From Prasinococcaceae sp. CCMP 1430 (Eukaryota > Prasinodermophyta > Palmophyllophyceae > Prasinococcales > Prasinococcaceae), in NCBI GenBank assembly GCA_013416795.1, contig RQSC01000027.1:342646-406645 (forward strand): a stretch of 64,000 nt of DNA, in the 5' to 3' direction. Made by a program: the position numbers and the translations under genes. Below, one piece after another: positions 19,793 to 29,205 of the stretch. Numbering within the stretch: position 1 is the stretch's first letter; each line of letters opens with the position of its first letter. The notes below the pieces were generated by a model. The model saw nothing but the letters and a program-made list of their open reading frames with translations, was not told where the DNA came from and ran no database searches.

Positions 19793-21365
19793 CGCGCTGG
19801 GCGCACACACTCACCACGCGCTCGCTGCGCCCCCGGAGGGTGGTGCAGACGCAGACGCACAAATTGTATTCCGCCGTTTTCGTTCTATCTTCAGGATCCC
19901 ATTCTCATGACAGTACAAAACGCCGGAAAGAGCTCCCGAAATGGCACAATTGTTGCGCGCGGGGCGGGCTGCCGCGATAGAGTGATCGGTGGGCGGGCCA
20001 GCCGGGGGAGGTGGCGCGCGCGCGCGCCCGACCCCGGTTTGATCCGGGTATGACCGGGTGCAGAGCTCCCGCAGACCCGGATGATCAATCGATCCATCCG
20101 GCGCAAAGGGGGGGATGGAACGTCGGGGATGGCGCCTTTTTTTGCCACACCCTCAACTCGTTTGGCGGAGCTGAAATTTTCTTACTCTGTCATTTTTGAC
20201 ATTGTTTCGCAAGTAGTGCGCGTGGTGCACGCGCCGTGAAATGCGGGCGGAAAGAAGGGGCGGTCACTCGGCGTGCGCGCGGGAGCGGCACACCCTCGCG
20301 CCTGTGCGCCCCCCACCCTCCACCTCACCCCTTCCTCCCGCCGCTCGAGCGGGCGCCTCGCACGACCTCCCCCCCCCCCCCCTCGTACCCTCGACGAGCT
20401 CGCACCTCGACGCGCGGCAAAAAGGGGACTGGTGGGAAAATGTCGGCGCTCGCGCGCGCGCTGCGGCGCGCAGCGGCGCCCGCGGCGGACGGCGCAGTAC
20501 ACACGCCGGTGCACGCCAGGCGCAAGCGCGCGTCGGGCGCCGCTCGACCCGTGCGGGTGAGGCAGGCAGGAGGCCGGCCCCTGACCCGACGACCTCAACG
20601 CACGGCTCGGCGCCGCGCGGGGCGTCTCGCCAATCGAAACCCGACACACACCGAGCGCGCGTCCTCGGCGCGGGGCAGAGCGCGGCCGCGAAAGCCCAGC
20701 TTTACATCCGGCTCCCTTGGATGTGGAGCGATGGGGCGCAGGCCTCCTACTCATACCGTCCGTACGCAGGCGCGGGCTGGGTGCTGCCGTGGCGCGAACG
20801 CTCTCGGTCAGGGTCTACGCTGAGCAGAATCCGAGATGCTCGGAGATGGGGGAATTGGTGCGTCGGCGGGCGCCATCAATCGGTCGCGGAACAAACCCTT
20901 ACATTGTTTGGGTTCGCACGAGCGCCAGCAGCGCGCGGCGGCTGGGGCGGCGGCTGGCGGCTGGCCCGCGAACTGCGAGCCGCGGCGGCCGGAAGCAGTG
21001 GCGCGGGGGGAGGGGAGGGCGGGCGGCGGGGAGGGAGACGGTCGACGCCAGACCTCGCGCGCCACCCGGAGCGTCCCAGCGCCGGGAGGACCCTGAGCGA
21101 TGGCCCCCGCGGGCCGTGGGGCGGCGGCGCGAGGCGGACGAGGTGGGGCTGCCGACGGAGGAGTCCGTGCTGGTCGGTGCGGAGGCCGGGCGGCCCGCGG
21201 CCCCACCCAAAGTGGACGCCCGCCGCGCGCGGGAGGAGGACAGAGCGCGCGCGCCTGCGCCGCACGCGGCCGTGTCGCCGGGTGACGACATCTTGCTTCC
21301 CGAGGGGCGGGCGCACGCGCAGCAACCCTGCGCGCCGCCCCGCATGAGGAAGAAATTCCGCTTAG
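19793..21365. other. Gene-free spacer (about 1.6 kb)
   Basis: No supported gene. It holds the TSR2 promoter side, an AT-richer stretch at about 20130-20215 and then very GC-rich DNA with a C run near 20371-20382. An unidentified 5' exon of NOP2 should lie toward the right end, because the NOP2 frame is open from 21366 without an initiating ATG before the acidic region. Confidence 0.5.
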
Positions 21366-23501
21366 TACCCGACGGCGCGCGGCCGCGCGCCGCCAGCCGC
21401 AAGGGCGAAGGACGGGCCAGCGCCGGCACGCAAGGCGGGGAAGCCGGTACGCCGCGCGCAGCCCAGCGAGAGCGAGAGCGAGAGCGAGAGCGAGAGCGGG
21501 GAGGAGCTCGACGGTGAGGAGAGCGATGACTACGAAAGCGGCAGTGACGAGGATGCAGAGGTTGGCGGCACTTCGGAGAGCGACGGCAGCGACGCCGCAG
21601 CCGACAGCGACAGCGGCAGCGACGAGGAGGAGCTCGTCGGCGAGGAATTCGACATGGACGGCATGAGCGACGGCTCCGAGAGCGACGGTGCCGCGGAGGA
21701 CGACGATTTCCTGGGGCTTGGTGGGAGTGACGACGAGGATGCTGCCGACGAGGGCCTCGGCGGCGCCTTCGAGCGGCGTGCGAAGAAGGCCAGCGAGCGC
21801 GCTGAGCGAGAGGCGGCCGAGGCCGAGGCCGAGGCGCTCGAGACCAACCTGCAGGCCTCGGAGCGGTTCACGCTGCCTAGCGGCCAGGAGGTCGAAGCCG
21901 AGGGCCAGGCCGCGCCCGACATGGCCTTCGTGCAGCAGCGCATCCGTGAAGTCATCCGCGTGCTGCAGAATTTTCGCGAGCTGCGCGAGGACGGCGTGCC
22001 GCGCGCCAAGTACATGGAACGGCTGCGCGCGGACCTGATGCAGTACTACGGATACAACGCTTTCATGCTTGATACGGTGCTGAACATGTTCTCGCCCGCC
22101 GAGGCTGTGGAGTTCCTCGAGGCCTGCGAGGTGCCGCGCCCCGTGACGCTACGCACCAACACGATCAAGGCAAAGCGGCGCGAGCTGGCCCAGGCGCTCA
22201 TCAACCGCGGCGTGAACCTCGATCCCATCGGGCCGTGGTCCAAGGTGGGACTGGTCGTGTACGAGTCGCAGGTCCCGCTGGGCGCCACGCCAGAGTACAT
22301 GGCGGGCCACTACATGCTGCAGAGCGCCGCATCCTTCCTGCCTTGCATGGCACTCGCGCCACAGGAGGGGGAGAAAGTCATGGACATGGCAGCGGCGCCC
22401 GGCGGCAAGACGGCCTACCTTGCGGCGCTCATGCGCAACACGGGCAGCATCATGGCCAACGAGCTCAAGGTGGCGCGCTTGAAGTCGCTCACAGCCAACC
22501 TGCATCGCCTGGGTGTCTTCAACACAGTGGTATGCAACTACGACGGCAAGCAGCTACCCAAGGTCGTTGGGGAGAACTCCCAGGATCGCGTGCTGCTCGA
22601 CGCTCCGTGCTCAGGCTCGGGCGTGGCCGGCAAGGACGCCAACGTGAAGACGTCTAAGGAGCAGTCCGACATATACAAGTGCGCACACCTGCAGAAAGAG
22701 CTGCTGCTGGCCGCAATCGACTCAGTCAACGCCAACTCCAAGACTGGCGGCTACGTGGTGTACTCGACGTGCTCCATCATGGTGGAGGAAAATGAGAGCG
22801 TGGTCAACTACGCGCTGCGCAAGCGCGACGTCAAGCTGGTGCCGACCGGCTTGGACTTCGGGCGCGAGGGCTTCGTCAACTATCGGGACTTCAGGTTCTC
22901 GCCGTCCACGAAGAACACGCGCCGAATCTTTCCGCACGTGCACAACATGGAGGGCTTCTTCGTGGCCAAGCTGAAGAAGATCTCAAACAGGAAGCAGGCG
23001 GTTGGGCTGGCGGTGAACCGGGACGAGGAAGCGGACGAGGAGGACGACGATGGTAATGACAGCGACGGCAGCGATGGCAGCGACGGCGAGGGGGTGAGCA
23101 TGGGGGAGGAGAGCGAGGACGAGAGCGACGAGGAGGAGCTCCCGCCACCGAAGGCCAAGAAGGGCAAGCGCAAGGCAGAGGACTTGGATGTGGCGGTCGC
23201 GGGGGGCAAGAAGCCCAAGGGGGCCAAGGCGACGGCGAGCGGCGACAAGGCGCCCGTGCCCAAGCAAAAAAAGGTGCTCAAGGCACCGGAGGAGTACAAC
23301 CCGGACAGCATTGCTGGGCTGAAGAAGATGCTGGCGGCCAAGGCGCGGCAGGTGCTGGCGAAACAAGAGGCGGAGGCGCCCAGCAAGAGAGATAAGAAGG
23401 TGGGGGCAAAGTCCGCCAAGAAGGGGGAGCCGAAGTCCGCCAAGAAGGGCGCCAAGCCGTCCGATGGCAAGAAGCGCAAGAAGTCGCTCGTGAGCAAGTG
23501 A
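21366..23501 (+). CDS. NOP2: 25S/28S rRNA (cytosine-C5)-methyltransferase NOP2/NSUN1
   Basis: Nucleolar m5C methyltransferase of the large-subunit rRNA, needed for 60S assembly. Seen: an N-terminal Ser/Glu/Asp-rich region, the NOP2 block RADLMQYYGYNAFMLDTVLN, PRPVTLRTNTIKAKRREL, the SAM-binding MDMAAAPGGKTAYLAAL, LDAPCSGSG (release Cys) and GGYVVYSTCSI (catalytic Cys in TCS), then HVHNMEGFFVAKLKK. A Lys-rich tail with several KKGxxKSAKK units ends at 23501. The first internal ATG is at 21654, but the frame upstream to 21366 encodes a basic patch and acidic SESESE run that belong to the usual NOP2 N-terminus, so the real start is probably in an upstream exon that I could not place. GCGAGA hexamers at about 21469-21496 encode the SE run. 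Confidence 0.93.
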   Translation, partial: YPTARGRAPPAARAKDGPAPARKAGKPVRRAQPSESESESESESGEELDGEESDDYESGSDEDAEVGGTSESDGSDAAADSDSGSDEEELVGEEFDMDGMSDGSESDGAAEDDDFLGLGGSDDEDAADEGLGGAFERRAKKASERAEREAAEAEAEALETNLQASERFTLPSGQEVEAEGQAAPDMAFVQQRIREVIRVLQNFRELREDGVPRAKYMERLRADLMQYYGYNAFMLDTVLNMFSPAEAVEFLEACEVPRPVTLRTNTIKAKRRELAQALINRGVNLDPIGPWSKVGLVVYESQVPLGATPEYMAGHYMLQSAASFLPCMALAPQEGEKVMDMAAAPGGKTAYLAALMRNTGSIMANELKVARLKSLTANLHRLGVFNTVVCNYDGKQLPKVVGENSQDRVLLDAPCSGSGVAGKDANVKTSKEQSDIYKCAHLQKELLLAAIDSVNANSKTGGYVVYSTCSIMVEENESVVNYALRKRDVKLVPTGLDFGREGFVNYRDFRFSPSTKNTRRIFPHVHNMEGFFVAKLKKISNRKQAVGLAVNRDEEADEEDDDGNDSDGSDGSDGEGVSMGEESEDESDEEELPPPKAKKGKRKAEDLDVAVAGGKKPKGAKATASGDKAPVPKQKKVLKAPEEYNPDSIAGLKKMLAAKARQVLAKQEAEAPSKRDKKVGAKSAKKGEPKSAKKGAKPSDGKKRKKSLVSK
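21468..21497. repeat. GCGAGA hexanucleotide microsatellite in NOP2
   Basis: About five tandem GAGAGC/GCGAGA units encode the Ser-Glu run in the acidic N-terminus of NOP2. Repeat-number change would alter run length without shifting the frame, since the unit is six bases. Confidence 0.75.
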
Positions 23502-23770
23502 CGCCTGTGTCTTGTGCTGCGCGCTCCCACATGTAAATTGGTTCCCAGACAGCTAGGTGCTCGGCGGTCGCTAGGCGCGCTGGTCGCGGGTCGGCGGTCG
23601 CCGACAGCGCGGCGATGGTGCACCCTCTGGAGTGGTTCAAGAGCCGATCTCTCGGCTCGAGTATGTTATTTGTGCGCGCGCGACGCAGGGGCGCTGCGCT
23701 CCCCACGTCGGCACGCTGAATAAGTTCCCCAGCTGCTGCAGCACGGCGGCGCGTGATCGAGGCCACGTAC

Positions 23771-24966
23771 TTACGCCGACGAGGTGCCCGACGCGAGCTT
23801 CGCCTTCTGCTTGCGGGTGAGCTTCACCACGGCCTTCTCCTCCGCCGCCTTGGCCACCGGCTCGGCCTTCGACTGCAGGATCATGTTTACGTGGCAGGGG
23901 CTGCTCTGGTAGGGGTTGATGCGACCGTGCGCGCGGTAGGTCCTGCGGCGCTGGTGCATCGCCTGCTGGACCTGGATGTGCGCAACGTACAGCATGTCCG
24001 TGTCAAGGCCCTTGGTCTGTCGTGCGATCGAAGCCAGATGGGGTGGGTGCGAGGGGGTCAGCACAGTGCCGTATTCGGATGGCGGTTGGCGATCTATGGA
24101 GCAAGGTCTGCCCCGACCCGCGACGGCCGCAAGCCTGCGCCGCCGCAAGCCGACAGCCGTGCGTGCTGACACGGGCACGGGTCGGTGGGTAGTAGGCTCC
24201 AGCCGCGCGCGTGCGCTCTCGCCGCCGGGCGCAGGTTCGAGGGCAGCAGGGCGGGCGGGCTGGCGGGCGCACGGGCGGCGCGTGATCACGGCCACCGCTG
24301 CTCACTCGCGCCAGGGCCGCTATCCACATGCCCGCCCGCCCGACGCGAGCAGCGCGCGGCCCGCCGCGCCCCGCACACGCGTTCTGTCGCAAGCGAAATG
24401 ATATGCGGGGCCGCCCTCCTCTTCCCGCGGCCACCGCGCGCGCGCGCGCGCGCCCGGCGGCCAGGGGAGGTCCCCGCGTCGGCGTCGACGCAGCCCGGTG
24501 GGCGCGCCGCGCGTCGCGCCCCCTCCCCTCCCGCGCGGGCCGTGTCGGCGGCGGCCCCTTTCCCCCCGCGCGCGCGCGCGGCTTAGGGCTGCAGGAAATC
24601 TCGCGCGCCGAAAAGGAGTCCGGGCGTCTGCGCGCGGGCGCGGGCGCGCACCTCGGCGTTGCTCTCGGCGTTCTTGAGCATGTCGAGGAGGAACTTGCAC
24701 GACTTCACGGGCCAGCGGCCCTGGCCGTTGGTGCTGCCCTCCGCCTTGGCCTGCGCGGTGCGGCCCACGCCGCCGCAGAAGCGGCGGAAGACAATGCAGC
24801 GCTTGCGCTCGATGACGGCGTTGAGGTACGACTTGGCGTCGTTGAGCGACTTGCCGCGGATGGCCATGGCGGTCTCGCGCGTGTTCTTGAAGTGCACGCG
24901 GATGTCCGAGGCCTTGGCCTTGCAGGACTTGACGCCGGCCTCCGGCGCCACGGAGTACTTCACCAT
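23771..24966 (-). CDS. RPL17: 60S ribosomal protein uL22 (L17), two exons
   Basis: Exons on the minus strand, 24966-24652 and 24016-23771, join in phase 0 to 186 residues. Exon 1 gives [50 protein letters not shown] and [14 protein letters not shown]. Exon 2 continues [38 protein letters not shown] and a Lys-rich tail. This is full-length uL22, lining the peptide exit tunnel. The 635-nt intron has donor GTGCGC and acceptor GACAG and is the longest resolved in the window. It converges on NOP2. Confidence 0.97.
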
Positions 24967-25882
24967 CTTGCCGAGCGGGGGGCAGCAGGCGACGCGCGCT
25001 GTGGCGCGCGCCCCTCGCCCACGCGCGCCCGCGCGTGCGACAGCGGCCGGCCGCCAGCCGCCGCTCGACCAGCCGCCGCCGCCGCGCCGCCTGCGTTCTG
25101 ATGTACGCCGCCACACTCCGCGCTTTCGGATCCCGCGGTTTCGCCACGGCGCGCCGTCGGACGCGCATGTTCGGTCTCCGCAGGTGGCGGGAGATACATT
25201 CCCACACCCTCATGCGCCCGTCCCCGTTCGCGCGCGCCGCAGCGTAAAAAGAATCGCGGAATGAAGTTTCGTCGGCGGTTTGAGCGCCGGAATCGGAATT
25301 CGGCGGAAGGCTGCCGGTAGCCGGCGCGCGGCCGATGATCTGGGGCGCGGCGCAACGAATGCTTTTTGATGGTATGGCATGATGAATGCTTTTTTATATT
25401 GAGCCCCGCGGCGGGTGCGATCTGATGAGCGGGGGGGGGGGCGAGCCCAGGCCGTGCGCGGCGAGCGCGCGCGCACGCGCTCGCAGCGCGGCGGCGAGGA
25501 AAAAAAAAAAACGCACGCGGTGAGATCAGAGCGCGGGAAAAAGCAACAAAAAAAAAATAGGAGGGTGAGACCAATACCAGGCACCTGTGCGATTTGATAT
25601 GCTTTTAATACCCTATATTCTCGGGGAGACTTTGTGGAAGGACGAAGTCGTTGTATCAGGTTGCGGTTCAACCCTAAACCCGTTTGGGGTCGCGCGAGGA
25701 CGCCGCGAGCGAGGAGGCTGTGGGCGCGCGCAACGACGTGCTCGCTAGCTAGCGCCACTCTCGGCATGGTATGCTGCAGTACTACTGTACAGGTATTAAC
25801 AAAGTCAGGCATTTGGCGGGGGCGGCGGCGAAAGGGGGCGATCCTCGCGCGCACGCCCGCGGCCACCGGCCCACGGCCCGCG
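24967..25882. other. Spacer upstream of uL22
   Basis: No gene seen. Contains the uL22 promoter side and the 3' end of CSN2. Notable are AT-richer patches (about 25360-25400 and 25500-25620), poly-A runs near 25500-25511, 25548-25557, a G run near 25432-25441, and the word ATGCTTTTTGATG at about 25359, which also occurs at about 5660. Confidence 0.5.
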
Positions 25883-27196
25883 TCACAGCGGCAGCAGCCT
25901 CGAGACGTTCGAGATCTGCAACTCTTGCAGCTGTGTCGACCACTTGGCCATCGCCTCGTATTTGCGCGCGGCGTCCTCGCTGCCCTTTGCCTCGAGCACG
26001 AGCAATTGGTTGACCTGGTCCACGTGGCCGGCCACCTTGCCATCCAGCACCACGCTCACGAGCAGCTCTTCCACGTCCGCCTCGGGCACGTTGAGCTCCT
26101 TGGAGATGTGCGGGATGCGAATGCGCGTGTAGGGTTTGATGAGCTTGAGCAGCGCCTGTGTGCGCACGTTTTTCAGCAGGTCGCCCACGTAGGCTTCCAC
26201 GAAGGGGTCGCCCATGATGGCCTCCCTGTGCGTGCGCAGCACCGCCTCAAACTCGAAGATCTCGTTGCGCTGGTACGCCTGGACGAGATTGGTCATCGCG
26301 AGCACCTCCGGGTCGTTGCGATAGGGCCGCGCCTCCTGCGAGTCGAAGGGGTTGACCTGCGACTCCATGAGCATGTTGCACATGACCAGGTACTTGAGGC
26401 ACTGGACACGTCGCTGCACGCCCGCCTCATCATAGCTCTTGAATGCCTCGAAGAAGTCCGTCGCCGCTGCCTCCCACTGGCGCTCCGCCAGGTGCATCTT
26501 GCCGCCGCACTCGCGGATGATGCCCATGATCTTGGGGTGTGCGATGGCGCTCTTGATCGTGAGCGCGCGCTGGTACAGTTGCTTGAGGCGCTTGTTGTCC
26601 TTGTTCTCCGTGTACATCTGAATCTCGATCGCGTACACCTCGAGAAGCTGCGTGCCCTTCTTCTGGTCGTCGCTGCCATCCTCGCACTGGCAGCTCTTGT
26701 GCAGCTCCTTGAGGATCTTGCCCATGCGCGCGAAGTCCTTGCGGCCGAAGTGGAGCGAGCAGAGCTTCAGGTTTGTCTTGAACCACAACCGCTCGTTCTT
26801 GGCCTCCTCAAGGGCGCGCAGCGTGGTCTCGAAGAAAGTCTGGAGGAACTCGGCGTTGTCCGCGCCGCTCACGTAGTCGAGCATCTTGGTGATGCTCTTC
26901 TCGCTGTAGTTGCGCGTGACGGCGCTCTTCATGTACGTGAGCAGCTCCTTGTACTTGTCCATGAGCGCGGCGTACCTCCCCAGCCTGTATAGACACTTGA
27001 TGCTCTGCTTCAGCGCGCGGAAGCCCCACTCGCCCTTCTCCTCCTCCATTTCAACCACCTCGGCGAAGCCGTCGAGGGCCTCCGACGCATCGTTCTCCAG
27101 CGCGGCCTTCGCATTGTAGTAGCAGTTCTGCAGGTCGACCTCCTCCTCCTCCTCCTCGTCGGAGTACTCGAAGCCATAGTCCTCCAGGTCGGACAT
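25883..27196 (-). CDS. CSN2: COP9 signalosome complex subunit 2
   Basis: 437 residues, no intron. The acidic N-terminus [31 protein letters not shown] is diagnostic (given here in parts: [27 protein letters not shown]). Helical repeats follow ([56 protein letters not shown]), then the PCI/winged-helix domain in the last 150 residues ([40 protein letters not shown]). The signalosome removes NEDD8 from cullins; CSN2 contacts the cullin-RING ligase. Length matches the human 443. The start at 27196 is the first residue of the conserved N-terminus. Confidence 0.97.
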   Translation of the reverse strand: MSDLEDYGFEYSDEEEEEEVDLQNCYYNAKAALENDASEALDGFAEVVEMEEEKGEWGFRALKQSIKCLYRLGRYAALMDKYKELLTYMKSAVTRNYSEKSITKMLDYVSGADNAEFLQTFFETTLRALEEAKNERLWFKTNLKLCSLHFGRKDFARMGKILKELHKSCQCEDGSDDQKKGTQLLEVYAIEIQMYTENKDNKRLKQLYQRALTIKSAIAHPKIMGIIRECGGKMHLAERQWEAAATDFFEAFKSYDEAGVQRRVQCLKYLVMCNMLMESQVNPFDSQEARPYRNDPEVLAMTNLVQAYQRNEIFEFEAVLRTHREAIMGDPFVEAYVGDLLKNVRTQALLKLIKPYTRIRIPHISKELNVPEADVEELLVSVVLDGKVAGHVDQVNQLLVLEAKGSEDAARKYEAMAKWSTQLQELQISNVSRLLPL

Positions 27197-27459
27197 CGCG
27201 CACGCGCGCGGCCAGAGCGCTGCGCGCGCGGCCAGAGCGCTACGCGCGCGGCCCCCTTGACCGGCAGACCACCGACGCACTCGCCCCTGCTTCCCCTCTG
27301 CCTCGGTCGCCGCCAGCCAGCCCGCGCACTCGCGCGGGGCGCACTCGCGCGGGGCGCACGCGCTGTGCCTGCGTAGCACGGGTGGCGCCAACACCTGGGG
27401 CGAAAAAAAAAAATTGCTCCCGTGGTGGAAACACATACTGTAGCAGCGAGGGAAGGAGA

Positions 27460-27496
<37 letters not shown>

Positions 27497-27651
27497 AGGG
27501 CGTGCACGCGGCGCGGGCCGCGCCTCGGCAGAATCCGCGAGGCCACGCGCATGAGCGGATCAGCGGGGTGAGGCGGGGCGCTTTCGGAGGCCGTCTCGGT
27601 CCTCGGAAGGGCTCGAAGAGAGGGGAGGGGAGGGGGGAAGTCGTCGCCAGC
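27197..27651. other. Divergent intergenic region with poly-G tract
   Basis: 455 bp between two divergent genes. It holds about two and a half copies of a 20-bp unit (GCGCGGCCAGAGCGCT core) at 27202-27253 just upstream of the CSN2 start, a 14-bp doublet near 27330-27357, and an uninterrupted run of 32 G at 27462-27493. This is probably a bidirectional promoter. Confidence 0.6.
27462..27493. repeat. Homopolymer run of 32 G
   Basis: Thirty-two consecutive G on the plus strand between divergent start codons. Such a run can form G-quadruplexes, or it can be a length-unreliable sequencing or assembly product. Confidence 0.9.
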
Positions 27652-28407
27652 ATGGGGCCGGCGCCAGCGGAGCAGGGCGCGGCGCTGATGAAGGCGCAGC
27701 TCGAGAGGGAGCTCGTAGGGGTGTCACGCGCGCTCAGGGCCACAGAGACGTTGATAGCTGTTGGTGATGGCGACACTGCGGCACGCATTAGGCTCGCGGC
27801 TGATAGAGTCGCTGCCTCGCGCGAATCGGAGCTGTTCTGGGCGAGCTGCGAAGCTGCTGCGGGCCCTGCGCCAGCACACAAGGCGTCGGTGGCTGAGAAG
27901 GCGCCGATCCGGCAGGCCCGCAATGAGTCTGGCGCCCCCGTCAACAGCGTCGCGGCCCCTGCAACCGCATTGGCGCCCGCGCCAGCGCCCTTGCCAGCGC
28001 TGGCGCCGGCGCCGGCGCCGGCACCCACACCGCCACCTGCTGCAGAGGCTGCGGCGGGCGCATGTGGCGCTGATGATCTGGCGTCTGTGCTCGACGCCGC
28101 GTCGTTTGTCCCGCTCGCAAGCGTCGTCAAGAGTAGGCCTATGAGCGCCGCGAGGCGACCTCGCCGCAAGCAGACGCCTGCGGCGGCAGCTACTCCGCCG
28201 GGGGTCGTGTCGGCAGCCGCATCTGTGCCTGCCGAGCCGGCTTCGCTCGGGCCGCAGCGGCTTGCTCAGCAGCAAGCTCCGGCTGCATCGCCTCCTAGGC
28301 CGGCCGTGCCGCGCGGAAGCTTTGCGATGCCTGGCATGGGCGGCGACGCGCAGAATGAGCTGGCTGCCATGCTCGCGAAGAGGCGTGCCAAGACACAGGA
28401 CGATTGA
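27652..28407 (+). CDS. Unknown Ala/Pro-rich protein with WH2-like C-terminus
   Basis: 251 residues from ATG 27652, not recognised as a family. Residues 1-75 look helical (ALMKAQLERELVGVSRALRA, IRLAADRVAASRESELFWAS), followed by Ala/Pro low complexity with GAPAPA-type runs, a basic patch (SAARRPRRKQ) and the terminal NELAAMLAKRRAKTQDD. That ending resembles short actin-binding WH2-like motifs (leucine-alanine-x-basic), but it is too short to be sure. No signal peptide or membrane segment. Divergent from CSN2. Confidence 0.6.
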   Translation: MGPAPAEQGAALMKAQLERELVGVSRALRATETLIAVGDGDTAARIRLAADRVAASRESELFWASCEAAAGPAPAHKASVAEKAPIRQARNESGAPVNSVAAPATALAPAPAPLPALAPAPAPAPTPPPAAEAAAGACGADDLASVLDAASFVPLASVVKSRPMSAARRPRRKQTPAAAATPPGVVSAAASVPAEPASLGPQRLAQQQAPAASPPRPAVPRGSFAMPGMGGDAQNELAAMLAKRRAKTQDD

Positions 28408-28556
28408 GATCTGGAGCTGCGCACGCGCTCGCCCGACTCCCAACCTCGCATGTAGAGTATCCGCAATAATTACATGACCAAAGTGGCGCGCTAGAGCCTT
28501 GAGTGGTCGCCAGCACCAGCGCCTCGACAACGGAATGTGCGCCGAGAGCAGGGAGC

Positions 28557-28939
28557 CTACACATCCATGACTTTGCCCCACAGGTTGAAGCTCACGACAC
28601 CGCAGGCGAACATAACAGCGCTGAAGATAACGGACTGCGGCGGCGGGGCGCGTGTCAGCACGCGGCTGTAGCGTCTCATGATGGCCACCGCGGCTGTCGC
28701 TGTGATGGCTGTGACGGCTCGGGCAGCGGCTGTGGCGTCGGCACAACAAGGCCGCCTGCTGTGCCTGGCGCTACCTAGGGCGAAATCCGCGCGCTGTGCG
28801 CGCTGCGCGCCGCATGCTGCCGCGCGCCGCGCGGCATGCCGCGCACGCGCACCGAGTGCTCCTGGCGACCCTCCTTGGTGCTCACCGCCTGGAACATCGC
28901 CGCCGCCGTGTCCCTCGCCGTGCTGAAGGCGGCGCCCAT
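28557..28939 (-). CDS. Possible 43-residue single-pass membrane microprotein, two exons
   Basis: Proposed exons on the minus strand are 28939-28886 and 28634-28557. Exon 1 gives MGAAFSTARDTAAAMFQA and ends at a good donor (GTGAGC). Exon 2 begins after a C-rich tract and CAG and encodes SVIFSAVMFACGVVSFNLWG plus a KVMDV tail. Both joints are phase 0. The product has one hydrophobic helix, like small mitochondrial or ER membrane subunits, but I do not recognise it. An alternative reading starts exon 2 further upstream in the same frame. The second exon is the stronger half of the evidence. Confidence 0.4.
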
Positions 28940-29205
28940 GGCTACGGCCGCCTCTGCGCGCGCGTGTGCTCTGGCACACCGCGCGCGCAGCCGCCCCGGG
29001 CGCACAGGTCAATTCGCATGCGCATGCGCAATGACGAAGACCATCCCACAGGTGTTTTCATCCACGTTTGTCCAGGACGTGCATCAGGGAACTGCGCGGG
29101 CGCGCAGGCGCACGAGCCAGATGTGCGTGTGATGGAATGGCATGATTACAAGTTTATACGATGCGCGCCGAGCGCGCGCGGGTTTGTCGCCCCCTGCCCT
29201 CGGCC

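Noticed and set aside
25665..25685. CCCTAAAC word resembling plant-type telomere repeat
   Set aside because: A single copy without tandem repetition; similar CCCTAACCC and GGGTTAGG words near 60727 and 63973 are also single.
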